From Croceicoccus naphthovorans (lineage in GTDB: Bacteria > Pseudomonadota > Alphaproteobacteria > Sphingomonadales > Sphingomonadaceae), in assembly GCF_001028705.1 (NCBI RefSeq), contig NZ_CP011770.1, positions 3,413,501 through 3,477,500 of the forward strand: a stretch of DNA of 64,000 bases, in the 5' to 3' direction. The notes under the pieces are model-generated. The model was not told the DNA's origin. It did no database searches and worked only from the letters and a program-made list of their open reading frames with translations. The translations under genes were made by a program, and so were the position numbers. This document shows, piece after piece, positions 11,212 to 19,867 of the stretch. The first letter of the stretch is position 1; each line of letters starts with the position of its first letter.

Positions 11212-11934
11212 TCAATACATATGCTGGCCGCCGTTGATCGACAGGGTCGATCCGGTGACGAAGGTCGCCTCCTCTGATGCGAAGAAGGCGACGCCGCGGG
11301 CGATTTCGTCGGCATGGCCAAGGCGGCCGACCGGGATTTTCTGGATGATCTTCTCCAGAACCGATTCGGGAACGGCGGCAACCATATCGGTGTCGATATA
11401 GCCCGGCGCGATCGCGTTCACGGTCACGCCGTACTTCGCGCCTTCCTGCGCCAAGGCTTTGGTAAAGCCGTGGATGCCCGACTTGGCCGCGGCATAGTTG
11501 ACCTGACCGTACTGACCGGCCTGGCCGTTGACCGAACCGATGTTGACGATGCGGCCCCACTTGCGTTCGCGCATGCCGGGGAACGTGGCCTTGGCCATGT
11601 TGAAACACCCGCCAAGGTTGACGCGCATCACCTCGTTCCAGTCGTCCCAGCTCATCTTGTGCAGAACGCCATCGCGGGTGATGCCAGCGTTGTTGACGAC
11701 GACATCGATGGGGCCAAGATCTTCGGCGATCTTGGCGCAACCGGCGATGGTCGCTTCGTGGTCGCCCACGTCGAATTTATAGGTCGGAATGCCCGTCCGC
11801 TCTGTGAAGGCGCGGGCCTTTTCGTCATTGCCAGCATAGTTGGCGGCAACGGTGAAACCCAGGTCGCGCAGGGCCAGGCTGATTCCCTCGCCGATGCCCC
11901 GGCTGCCCCCTGTGACGACTGCAACTCTTGTCAT
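11212..11934 (-). CDS. phaB: Acetoacetyl-CoA reductase
   Basis: A 240-residue short-chain dehydrogenase that reduces acetoacetyl-CoA to (R)-3-hydroxybutyryl-CoA with NADPH, the monomer step of PHB synthesis. It has the TGGSRGIG cofactor motif (from residue 8), NNAG, catalytic Ser in NIGSVNGQAGQ, and YAAAK. The phrase SVNGQAGQYGQVNYAAAKSG is characteristic of PhaB rather than FabG. The start at 11934 follows AAGGAAA; a longer upstream reading lacks any family similarity. phaA and phaC are not adjacent. The upstream region carries TGC/GCA-rich repeats shared with phaZ. Confidence 0.93.
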   Translation of the reverse strand: MTRVAVVTGGSRGIGEGISLALRDLGFTVAANYAGNDEKARAFTERTGIPTYKFDVGDHEATIAGCAKIAEDLGPIDVVVNNAGITRDGVLHKMSWDDWNEVMRVNLGGCFNMAKATFPGMRERKWGRIVNIGSVNGQAGQYGQVNYAAAKSGIHGFTKALAQEGAKYGVTVNAIAPGYIDTDMVAAVPESVLEKIIQKIPVGRLGHADEIARGVAFFASEEATFVTGSTLSINGGQHMY

Positions 11935-12015
11935 TGGCGTATTTCCTTTCAGTTGCTCTCCTCGGCACGACGTTATGGGCGCGCCCCTTCCTCTACAAGC
12001 GGACTTTCGTCGAAA

Positions 12016-12081
12016 GCACTTGTGCGGTCGTATTATGCTGCACTGCACAATAATGCAATGAGATCTTTCGCACTTGCACAA
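12016..12081 (-). promoter_or_regulatory. TGC/GCA-rich control region of phaB
   Basis: Three related words lie upstream of phaB: GCACTTGTGC (12016-12025), TGCACTGCACAA (12039-12050, the reverse complement of TTGTGCAGTGCA) and GCACTTGCACAA (12070-12081). The last is embedded in AGATCTTTCGCACTTGCAC, near-identical to the block upstream of phaZ. Binding by a PhaR-type repressor is inferred. Confidence 0.5.
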
Positions 12082-12165
12082 AAGTCCAATGCGCAGCGAT
12101 CACGGCGCGACGGTAAAGGCAGAGAGATGTGAAAGGATCGCGACAATCGCGACCAAGGCTTCGGA

Positions 12166-12942
12166 TCAGAAGCGGAAACGGGTGCCGACGTAAACCGACT
12201 GATTGTCCTGCTGCCCATCGGTCAGCGGGGCAAGGCGATCGCGATCGGATGAATAGCGGATACCGGCCGTCACCTTCAGGTTGCCCGCCACGCGATAGGC
12301 ACCGCCGACATCGACCGACTTTTCGCCATCGGCAAACGTGCGCGGCGCGCTGCCCGGCAGGGCATTCTCGTCAAGCTCGACCGTAGTGCTGAACCGGCTT
12401 TTGCCGCTGCTGGCCGATTTGGCGGGCGTAAAGCTGCGCAGGTCGGGCGCAGTGTCTTCGCCGATTTCATTGGGCAGCGTGAACGAGCGCGTACCTGCCT
12501 GAACGGCGGGTGCGTTGTTCTGCGTAAAGCTTTGATAGCCGCGCGCGACGCCAAGGTTGAACGCGACCGAGTCGACACCGGCCATGCCGCGAATGCCATC
12601 GGTGCCCTTCTGCGACTTCACCGATTTGGCCGTAGCCGCATCGACGCGAACCGCCAGAGTGACCGAACGCTTGCCGCTCTGCCGCGAACCGGCGGGCGTA
12701 AAGCGGAACAGGCTGCTGCTGTCTCCGCCGCGCGCGATGGTTGCACGGCGGAGCGTGTCGAGCAGCTTGGGATCGACCGAGGCAGGCGTGAACGCGCCAA
12801 GATCACCGCTAGCCGCAAGGCTCAGCCCGCTATCGATACGAAGGGTGTCGCCGGAAACGGCGGCAAGCGCCGAGGGCAGCGCCGCGAGGCAAGCGACACC
12901 GGCACACAAGCCGAAGCCTGCGCGCACCTTGCGCCGTTGCAT
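12166..12942 (-). CDS. Exported protein with internal FTPA/SGK repeats, possible outer-membrane protein
   Basis: 258 residues from ATG 12942, chosen because GGAGGGAAG lies at the right distance; in-frame starts at 12990 and 12960 are possible. An N-terminal signal peptide (basic start, hydrophobic core, ALPSALA) is followed by a low-complexity Ser/Ala/Gly body. FTPA occurs three times; two copies sit in a repeat of the form FTPA-x-S-x2-SGK followed by a beta-strand-like stretch. The chain ends VYVGTRFRF, with a terminal Phe and alternating hydrophobics as in outer-membrane beta-barrels. No family was recognised. It lies alone after the phaB promoter region. Confidence 0.7.
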   Translation of the reverse strand: MQRRKVRAGFGLCAGVACLAALPSALAAVSGDTLRIDSGLSLAASGDLGAFTPASVDPKLLDTLRRATIARGGDSSSLFRFTPAGSRQSGKRSVTLAVRVDAATAKSVKSQKGTDGIRGMAGVDSVAFNLGVARGYQSFTQNNAPAVQAGTRSFTLPNEIGEDTAPDLRSFTPAKSASSGKSRFSTTVELDENALPGSAPRTFADGEKSVDVGGAYRVAGNLKVTAGIRYSSDRDRLAPLTDGQQDNQSVYVGTRFRF

Positions 12943-13363
12943 CCTGGTCTTCCCTCCAGCCATCTGGCCGACTTCCTCCTGACCTTTCACGCGGAAATAC
13001 GCATTCTTGACGTCACTGTTCCAGACGACAGGGCGAATTTTCCGCTCGGTTGGTTTCTATACCCTCAACACCCGCCCGATGCCAAGCAGCGAATCGTGCG
13101 AAAAAGCGATTCGCCGCAACATGTTGCATGGAATCGACAGGGCGCGCCTTTCGGACATTGCCGGTTAAGGATGGCGCGGGTTTATGACTCTCATGTTGCA
13201 GGCGGTTCGGCATCGTGTCGCATTAAGCATGGTCCTGTTTCGGGGGCTGTTCCGGCTCGACGCTTGCCGCCCGCCTTCGCGCGGGATAGAGCATGCCGCG
13301 CACACCGGCAGACCTGTCGGCACAAGACCATTTGAATACGCCTTTTTACGGAAAAGAGAATCG
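12943..13363. other. 421-base divergent intergenic region
   Basis: This lies between the exported repeat protein and the DUF3576 lipoprotein. Open frames here have no recognisable family and no good ribosome sites. No repeat, tRNA or terminator was seen; it presumably holds the two divergent promoters. Confidence 0.5.
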
Positions 13364-13825
13364 ATGACCGGCACCTTCTTCGAAAGCACCATCGCAAAAC
13401 CGGCCCGGCTGCTGGCGGCGGCAAGCGCACTGGCGCTGCTTGCGGGCTGCGGCGGCAGCAACGATGCGGTCAAGGCCGACCTTGCGGCCAGCCAGGTCAC
13501 CACGATCGGCGTCAACGCCTACCTTTGGCGCGCCAGCCTCGACACGCTGGACTTCGCGCCGATCCTGCAGGCCGATTCGAACGGCGGCGTGATCGTGACC
13601 GACTGGTACAACAATCCGGCCAATCCGGGTGAGCGGATCAAGGTCAGCGTCGCGATCCTGGACCAGGACCTGCGCGCCGATGCGCTGCGCGTTGCGGCCA
13701 GCCGCGAAGTGTCGCAGGGCGGCGCATGGGTGGCCGCGCCGGTTCAGGCCGCGACGATCCAGAAGCTGGAAGACATCATCCTTACGCGCGCCCGCGAACT
13801 GCGCCGCGACGCGCTGACCGGCTGA
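13364..13825 (+). CDS. DUF3576 lipoprotein
   Basis: 153 residues from ATG 13364, after GGAAAAGAGA. The lipobox is LLAGC, with the acylated Cys near residue 29, so the mature protein should be a periplasm-facing lipoprotein. The domain from [19 protein letters not shown] to the end matches the alphaproteobacterial DUF3576 family, whose role is unknown. A longer upstream reading from 13184 lacks a signal sequence and is rejected. leuS starts 23 bases downstream, and this order (DUF3576, leuS, lptE, holA) suggests a link to envelope assembly. Confidence 0.88.
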   Translation: MTGTFFESTIAKPARLLAAASALALLAGCGGSNDAVKADLAASQVTTIGVNAYLWRASLDTLDFAPILQADSNGGVIVTDWYNNPANPGERIKVSVAILDQDLRADALRVAASREVSQGGAWVAAPVQAATIQKLEDIILTRARELRRDALTG

Positions 13826-13847
13826 ACCGCGTTACCGGGGCACTGCG

Positions 13848-16370
13848 ATGAGTGAAGAACGCTTCGATCCGTCGGTCGCCGACGGACGCTGGCAACGCGC
13901 GTGGGACGAGGCGGAGGCTTTCCGCGCCGATTCCGAGAGCGACAAGCCGAAGAGCTATGTGCTGGAGATGTTCCCCTATCCTTCGGGGCGCATCCACATC
14001 GGCCATGTGCGCAACTACACGATGGGCGACGTGCTGGCACGCTTCAAGGCGATGACCGGGCATGAAGTGCTGCATCCGATGGGCTGGGACGCGTTCGGCA
14101 TGCCGGCCGAAAATGCCGCGATGGAAAAGGGCGTACATCCCGGCGGTTGGACGCGCGAGAATATCGCCAACATGAAGGCGCAGTTGCAGCGCCTTGGCTT
14201 TGCGCTGGACTGGAGCCGCGAGTTCGCGACCTGCGATGCCGAATATTATGGGCACGAACAGGCGCTCTTCCTCGAATTCTACAGGCATGGCCTCGTCTAT
14301 CGCCGCGAATCCGCGGTGAACTGGGACCCGGTCGACATGACCGTGCTGGCCAACGAACAGGTGATCGACGGGCGCGGCTGGCGCTCTGGCGCACTGGTGG
14401 AGAAGCGGAAGCTTTCCCAGTGGTTCCTAAAAATCACGCAGTTTGCCGACGAATTGCTCGAAGGGCTGGGCGGGCTCGACAAGTGGCCCGAAAAAGTCCG
14501 GCTGATGCAGGAAAACTGGATCGGCAAGTCGACCGGCCTTCAGGCGCATTTCAAGGGCAGCAACTTCGACGAGACCATCGAGGTCTATACCACGCGGCCC
14601 GACACGATTTTCGGCGCAAGCTTCGTCGCCGTCGCCGCCGATCACCCGATCGCGCAGGCAGTGGCCGATACCGACCACATGGCGGCGGCCTTCATCGAAA
14701 AGTGCAAGGCAGGCGGCACGACCGCAGCCGAGCTGGAAACGGCGGAGAAGCTGGGCTTCGATACTGGGCTGAAAGTTGCGCACCCGTTCACGGGCGAGGA
14801 CTTGCCGGTCTGGATAGCGAACTTCGTGCTGATGGATTACGGCACCGGCGCGATCATGGCCGTGCCGGGCCACGACCAGCGCGACTTCGAATTCGCCACC
14901 AAGTACGGACTTCCCATCAAGCGCGTGGTCGCGGCCAGCAAGGCCGATGCCGACAAGCCGTTCGAGGGCGAGGCCGAAGCGGGCGAGGGAATCGTCGTCA
15001 ATTCCGACTTCCTCTCCGGCCTTTCGGTCGAGGATGCGAAGACCGCGATTATCACGCGCGCTGCCGAAGACGGTTGGGGCATTCCCAAGACGCAGTATCG
15101 CCTACGTGACTGGGGCGTTTCGCGTCAGCGGTATTGGGGCACGCCAATCCCGATGATCCATTGCGATGCCTGCGGCGTGGTTCCGGTCCCTGAGGATCAA
15201 TTGCCGGTCACGCTTCCCGACGACGTGGATTTCAAGACGCCGGGCAACCCGCTCGACCGTCACCCTACGTGGAAACATGTCGATTGCCCGAAGTGCGGCG
15301 CAAAGGCGCGGCGAGAGACAGACACGCTCGACACCTTTGCCGATTCCAGCTGGTACTTCCTGCGCTTTGCCAGCCAGCCGGGCGACAAGCCGTTCGATGC
15401 CGCCGAAGTCGCCAAGTGGCTGCCGGTCAACCAGTACATCGGCGGGATCGAACACGCGATCCTGCACTTGCTCTACGCCCGGTTCTGGACCCGAGCGCTG
15501 GCCCATTGCGGCATGGTTGAGGTGAAGGAACCCTTCGCCCAGTTGTTCACGCAAGGTATGGTCACGCACGAGACCTATGAACGCAAGGTCGATGGCCGCG
15601 CGGTCTATTACAGCCCTTCCGAAGTCCTGCGTGATGGTAATGGCGCGACGCTCAAAGACGATGGTCAGCCGGTGGAGATCGGCCGCGTCATCAAGATGTC
15701 GAAGTCGAAAAAGAACGTCGTCGACCCGGACGAGATCGTGGCTCAGTACGGTGCGGACGCGGTGCGCTGGTTCATGCTCTCCGACAGCCCGCCCGAACGC
15801 GATCTGCCGTGGAGCGAAGCGGGCATCGAAGGCTGCGGTCGTTTCGTCCAGCGCCTGTGGCGTCTGTTCGGGCAGTACGACGCCAATGCGCAAGGTGACG
15901 ACAAGGCTCTGGCGCGTAAGATGCACCAGACAATCGCTGCCGTGGCCGACGATATCGAGGCGTTGGGTTTCAACAAGGCCGTCGCCCGCATCTACGAATT
16001 GACAAATGCTGCCGAAAAGGCCGCGCCCTCGGCCAGCCGCAGCGAGGCGATCCGCACGCTGATCCTGCTGGTCGCGCCGATGATGCCGCATTTGTCCGAA
16101 GAGGCATGGTCGCGCGCCGGATTTACCGGCCTGATCGCGCAAGCCGCGTGGCCCAGGTACGACGAGGCGATGCTGGTCGAGGACGAAGTTACCATCGCCG
16201 TGCAGGTGAAGGGCAAGCTGCGCGATACGATCACCGTCGCCAAGGGAACCGGCAAGGATCAGCTGGAGGCGCTTGCGCTTGCCAGCGAGAAGGTTCAGCG
16301 TAACATCGATGGGGCGCCGGTCCGCAAGGTGATCGTGGTGCCCGACCGTTTGGTGAACATCGTCGTCTGA
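13848..16370 (+). CDS. leuS: Leucyl-tRNA synthetase
   Basis: 840 residues, full length, class I. The HIGH motif ([11 protein letters not shown], residues 50-53) and KMSKSKKN (about 616-623) are intact. The CP1 editing domain lies between them, with [12 protein letters not shown] and [18 protein letters not shown]. Zinc-type cysteines in CDACG and CPKCG fall near residues 440-485. The stop codon overlaps the start of lptE (TGATG), implying translational coupling. Confidence 0.98.
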   Translation: MSEERFDPSVADGRWQRAWDEAEAFRADSESDKPKSYVLEMFPYPSGRIHIGHVRNYTMGDVLARFKAMTGHEVLHPMGWDAFGMPAENAAMEKGVHPGGWTRENIANMKAQLQRLGFALDWSREFATCDAEYYGHEQALFLEFYRHGLVYRRESAVNWDPVDMTVLANEQVIDGRGWRSGALVEKRKLSQWFLKITQFADELLEGLGGLDKWPEKVRLMQENWIGKSTGLQAHFKGSNFDETIEVYTTRPDTIFGASFVAVAADHPIAQAVADTDHMAAAFIEKCKAGGTTAAELETAEKLGFDTGLKVAHPFTGEDLPVWIANFVLMDYGTGAIMAVPGHDQRDFEFATKYGLPIKRVVAASKADADKPFEGEAEAGEGIVVNSDFLSGLSVEDAKTAIITRAAEDGWGIPKTQYRLRDWGVSRQRYWGTPIPMIHCDACGVVPVPEDQLPVTLPDDVDFKTPGNPLDRHPTWKHVDCPKCGAKARRETDTLDTFADSSWYFLRFASQPGDKPFDAAEVAKWLPVNQYIGGIEHAILHLLYARFWTRALAHCGMVEVKEPFAQLFTQGMVTHETYERKVDGRAVYYSPSEVLRDGNGATLKDDGQPVEIGRVIKMSKSKKNVVDPDEIVAQYGADAVRWFMLSDSPPERDLPWSEAGIEGCGRFVQRLWRLFGQYDANAQGDDKALARKMHQTIAAVADDIEALGFNKAVARIYELTNAAEKAAPSASRSEAIRTLILLVAPMMPHLSEEAWSRAGFTGLIAQAAWPRYDEAMLVEDEVTIAVQVKGKLRDTITVAKGTGKDQLEALALASEKVQRNIDGAPVRKVIVVPDRLVNIVV

Positions 16371-16867
16371 TGCGTTTTCTCGTCCTCCCTCTTGCGCTGC
16401 TGCTCTCTGCCTGCGGGCTGTCGCCGATGTACGCGGGCGGCGGTAACGGACGGGTCGCGACCGGGCTTGCCGCGATAGAGGTGTCGCCGATTTCGGGCCA
16501 GCTCGGCTGGCTGATGCGCGATGCCTTGATTGAGCGGTTGGGCGCGGACGGCGGTTCGCCGCAGTATCGGCTCGACGTGCGGCTCGACGACCAGCTTGAG
16601 GGCCTTGGCCTGCTGGGCGACGATACCATCGGGCGTGAACGTCGCACCTTGCGCGCGCGCTATCGGCTGGTTGACCTGACCACCGGCGAAACCGTGCTGG
16701 ATACGACATCGGGCATGGACGCCGGTATCGACGTCGTTTCCAGTGAATATGCGACCATCGCGGCAGAGCAGACCGCGATCGAGAATCTGACGCGCGAAGT
16801 GTCCGAACGCATCGTCACCAACGTCGCGTTGAAACTGCGCGCCAACGGCCCCGCGCCGGTGATGTGA
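16370..16867 (+). CDS. lptE: LPS-assembly lipoprotein LptE
   Basis: 165 residues with a short signal and lipobox LLLSACGLSPMYAGG (acylated Cys near 15). CGLSPMYAGG is typical of alphaproteobacterial LptE. LptE plugs the LptD barrel and takes part in delivering LPS to the outer surface. Its start overlaps the leuS stop by one base and holA follows by 13 bases, the conserved leuS-lptE-holA order. The remaining Lpt genes in this window are lptA and lptC at 24.5-25.7 kb. Confidence 0.9.
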   Translation: MRFLVLPLALLLSACGLSPMYAGGGNGRVATGLAAIEVSPISGQLGWLMRDALIERLGADGGSPQYRLDVRLDDQLEGLGLLGDDTIGRERRTLRARYRLVDLTTGETVLDTTSGMDAGIDVVSSEYATIAAEQTAIENLTREVSERIVTNVALKLRANGPAPVM

Positions 16868-16880
16868 GCCGGGTGGCGGG

Positions 16881-17924
16881 ATGAAGGCCACCCAACGCAA
16901 CTTCGCCCAGACCGCCGCCGGTGCGGCGCGCAAGGCGAAGATATTCTTCTTCTGTGGCCCTGACGAGGCGGGAGCCCACGGCGCGGCGGCGCGTGTTATC
17001 GCCATGCTCGACGATCCGGGCGAGAAGGTTGAGATCGACGGCGGCGACCTGAAACGCGATCCGGTGCGGCTGGCCGACGAAACCCGCTCGACTTCCCTGT
17101 TCGGCGACCGGCGGCACATCGTCGTGCGCGCCAATGGCGAGGAAGCGCTGGAGGCGCTGAAAATCCTCACCGACAGCGACCCGGCCGAGATTGCGCAGGG
17201 CTGGCCGGTGCTAATCGTCGCCAATGGCGCGACCGACAAGTCCCGCTCCGCAAAGCTGCTCGAAAAGCGCGACGATGCGCTGGTTGCCATGTTCTACCCG
17301 CCCGATCTTGCCTCGGTGACCGGCGAAGTCCGCCGCCTTGCCGACGCGGCGGGCCTGCGCATGGGGACCGAACTGGCCCAGCGGATTGCCGGCTCGGTTG
17401 GTCTGGATACGCGCATGGCCGCGTCCGAAGTCGCGAAGCTGGCTCTATATCTCGACGCCGATCCGCAGGCCCCGCGCAACGTCACCGCGCAAGACCTCGA
17501 CGCCATCGCGGCGGAGACCGAGGACGACGGCATGATGCCGCTGGTCGATGCGGTTCTGTCGGGCGATGCGGCGAAAGTGCCGCACGAACTGTCGCGGTTT
17601 CACCAGTTGAATCTCAACCCTGTCGGTACGGTGTTGGCGATGGAGCGGCGGGTGGCCCAATTGGCGCAATTGGCAGCGCGAATGGGGCAAAGCGGTGATG
17701 TCGCGGGCTTCGTCGCGGGCGAAGTGCAGTCGCGCCGCCTGTTTTTTCGCGATCAACCAGCCGTAACGCAACAGCTGCAAAGGTGGCGCGGGCCGCGTCT
17801 GGCGCGGTTGGGGGAGAAGCTGATCGAGCTGCACCGTGCGCTGCTGGCCGACAGTCAGGCCGCACCGCTGCTTTTCGCGGCAGGCTGCGCAGAGATCGCG
17901 CGCGCCGCCCAACCCCGGCGTTAG
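16881..17924 (+). CDS. holA: DNA polymerase III delta subunit
   Basis: 347 residues. HolA is the clamp-loader subunit that opens the beta clamp. The start MKATQRNFAQTA, FFFCGPDEAGAHGAAARVI, and the central SLFGDRRHIVVRANGEEALEAL are typical of alphaproteobacterial HolA. The three-domain layout continues to AELARQ-like helices (QRIAGSVGLDTRMAASEVAKLALYLD) and a C-terminal collar domain. It is the last gene of the leuS-lptE-holA run. Confidence 0.93.
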   Translation: MKATQRNFAQTAAGAARKAKIFFFCGPDEAGAHGAAARVIAMLDDPGEKVEIDGGDLKRDPVRLADETRSTSLFGDRRHIVVRANGEEALEALKILTDSDPAEIAQGWPVLIVANGATDKSRSAKLLEKRDDALVAMFYPPDLASVTGEVRRLADAAGLRMGTELAQRIAGSVGLDTRMAASEVAKLALYLDADPQAPRNVTAQDLDAIAAETEDDGMMPLVDAVLSGDAAKVPHELSRFHQLNLNPVGTVLAMERRVAQLAQLAARMGQSGDVAGFVAGEVQSRRLFFRDQPAVTQQLQRWRGPRLARLGEKLIELHRALLADSQAAPLLFAAGCAEIARAAQPRR

Positions 17925-17982
17925 CATTTGATGCTGCCTGCCTGGCGGTCCTGCGTTAGCCTGCGCGCGCTTTTGTTGGCTT

Positions 17983-17996
17983 GCAGCCTAGGCTGC
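17983..17996. repeat. 14-base perfect palindrome downstream of holA
   Basis: GCAGCCTAGGCTGC is self-complementary. It lies between holA and the broken sugar-transferase gene. It has no T-run; it could be an operator remnant of the following locus or chance. Confidence 0.3.
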
Positions 17997-18041
17997 GCTA
18001 ACAGGCGTATCGCTCAGATTTTTCGAATATCGTAGTTTCCC

Positions 18042-18299
18042 ATGGATATGCAGTCGCGTCGCGAACGGGCATCCGCAAAAGTTGGTAACGCCCCCGTCAT
18101 TCCCGAACCGCGCAATGGCCGCGCGGCGAAGGGGGATGCACGGCCTGCTGCGGCGATCCCTGCTTTGGAGAAGCGGCGGCTGCAATGTTATCTCGCGCTG
18201 ATGCTGGGCGACATCGTGGCGGTGTTCGCCAGCTTTGCCTTTGGCTCGCTGTTTCACCCGGTGAGCTTTGCGATCCAGCACTCGCTGACGCATCGTTGA
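18042..18299 (+). pseudogene. Truncated N-terminus of a polyprenyl-phosphate sugar transferase
   Basis: 85 codons. After a basic, Ala-rich cytoplasmic start, the segment EKRRLQCYLALMLGDIVAVFASFAFGS matches the first membrane helix of sphingomonad exopolysaccharide initiating glycosyltransferases, which are normally about 450 residues. The similarity stops near 18290, where the reading meets a reverse-strand fragment of another glycosyltransferase. A deletion most likely removed the rest of both genes. Family identification rests on the short N-terminal pattern. Confidence 0.6.
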
Positions 18300-18522
18300 C
18301 GACCAAACCCCACTGTTCCTCGGCGATCTTCCCCGAAGGTTCCCACGCATAAGTCTTCGTCGCGCTCGCCATTTCCACGCAGAGCAGGTCGGCATGTCCT
18401 TTCAGCGCCTCTGCCGCCGCCTTGCAGCGATCCACGTGATAGGGGCCGAATTGCGACCACAACAGCGCCACGCGGGGCAGGCGTGCGCTGCTGCCACGGC
18501 GGCGGGGGACAAGGCGTGGCAT
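18300..18522 (-). pseudogene. Truncated N-terminus of a glycosyltransferase
   Basis: On the minus strand the reading PRVALLWSQFGPYHVDRC, then VEMASATKTYAWEPSG, is typical of the N-terminus of a GT4-like glycosyltransferase. It stops matching after EEQWGLVV near 18300; beyond this the frame continues as antisense of the sugar-transferase fragment. About 60 residues of an expected 350-400 remain. The start (ATG 18522, 18540, or a GTG inside) is uncertain. Confidence 0.55.
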
Positions 18523-18625
18523 TCGCGGCACGCCAGACACTTAGGCAAGCGTCCCGGCGAAGGCAACGCGCGCAAGGTTCACAAAGCGGGTGCAAAGTCC
18601 CCGGCCATGCATTAGGCCGCGGGCG

Positions 18626-19867
18626 ATGGACGTAGCGGTATTCCACCCGGGCACACAGCACAGCTGGCAGACGGCAACCGCGTTACAGGATCTGGACCGG
18701 CTGGCCTGGTACGCGACATCGATCTTTTATCAGCCCGACCGGTTTCCCTATCGTCTGGAACGCTATGCCCCCGGCGCGCTGGGCGAACGATTGCACCGGG
18801 AATTTCGCCGGTTTCAGCATCCCGGCCTGAACCCTGCGAAAGTACGCACCGCTGGGTGGGCAGAATGGGCCGAACGCATTGCCAAGCGGCTGGGCCAGCG
18901 CCGCCTGGCCAAGCGGATCGACATGTGGGGCAACGATCGCTTCGTCGCCAATCTTGCCGCTGCGGTCACCTCCGCCGAACGGTTCGCGCTTTGGGGCTAT
19001 AGCGGATCCTCGCGCAGCACATTCGAATTGGCGCGACAGCACGGCCGAACCTGCATCCTAGACCGGACGAATGGCGATTTTCGTATCTACAACCGGATGA
19101 TGGAGCCAGTGCGGCAGGATTATGGCGAATGGTTCCTGCCGGCCGAACGCCCGATCCCGCAGGAAATCATCGATAGCGACGCTGCCGAATACCGGCTGGC
19201 GCGACGCATCCTTGTCGGCAGCCCGTTTGCACGGCGCACGATCGAACAGGCAGAGGACGACCCGACGATCCGCGACCGCACCCGCGTGCTGAACTATTGC
19301 TATGACGAGCCGCTTTTCGCACACCTGCCTCCGCCGAAACCGGTGGGCCGGGATGAGCCGGTGAAGTTCCTGTGGGTCGGCCTCGTCATCCCGCGCAAGG
19401 GGATCCAGTACGTGCTGGAGGCGATCGAGAAAATACCGCCCAGCGCCGCACAACTGACCATCGTGGGCGACCTGAAACTGCCGCGGCGGGTCTTTGCCCG
19501 CTATTCCGACCGGGTGCGCTATATTCCCACCGTTTCGCGCGCCGATGTGCCCGCGATCATGGCCGACCACCACGCGTTTTTGTTGCCCAGCCTGTTCGAA
19601 GGCGCGGGCATCACGCTTTACGAGGCGCTGGCCTCGGGCTGTGCCCTGATCCAGAGCGACCGGTGCGCAGAGGCGGTGACACCCGAAACGGGGCTGCAGA
19701 TCGGGCAGCCTTCCACGGAATCGGTGCACCGCGCGATGATGACGATGGTGGAGGACCGCGACCGGCTGAACGCATGGCGCGCCGCCGCGCAGGGTGAGGC
19801 GCGGCAGTACAGCTTTGCGCATTATCGCGATAATATCGCCGGGGAGCTTGCCTCGCTGGGGCTTTAG
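18626..19867 (+). CDS. GT4 glycosyltransferase
   Basis: 413 residues from ATG 18626 (MDVAVFHPGTQHSWQTA). The C-terminal half has the GT-B nucleotide-sugar domain: KFLWVGLVIPRKGIQYVLEAI, LTIVGD, and the donor-binding signature HAFLLPSLFEGAGITLYEALASGCALI with the E-x7-E arrangement. It probably transfers a sugar to a polysaccharide repeat unit on the cytoplasmic face. It lies directly after the broken pair at 18.3 kb and is convergent with the flippase, the two coding ends overlapping by four bases. Confidence 0.87.
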   Translation: MDVAVFHPGTQHSWQTATALQDLDRLAWYATSIFYQPDRFPYRLERYAPGALGERLHREFRRFQHPGLNPAKVRTAGWAEWAERIAKRLGQRRLAKRIDMWGNDRFVANLAAAVTSAERFALWGYSGSSRSTFELARQHGRTCILDRTNGDFRIYNRMMEPVRQDYGEWFLPAERPIPQEIIDSDAAEYRLARRILVGSPFARRTIEQAEDDPTIRDRTRVLNYCYDEPLFAHLPPPKPVGRDEPVKFLWVGLVIPRKGIQYVLEAIEKIPPSAAQLTIVGDLKLPRRVFARYSDRVRYIPTVSRADVPAIMADHHAFLLPSLFEGAGITLYEALASGCALIQSDRCAEAVTPETGLQIGQPSTESVHRAMMTMVEDRDRLNAWRAAAQGEARQYSFAHYRDNIAGELASLGL

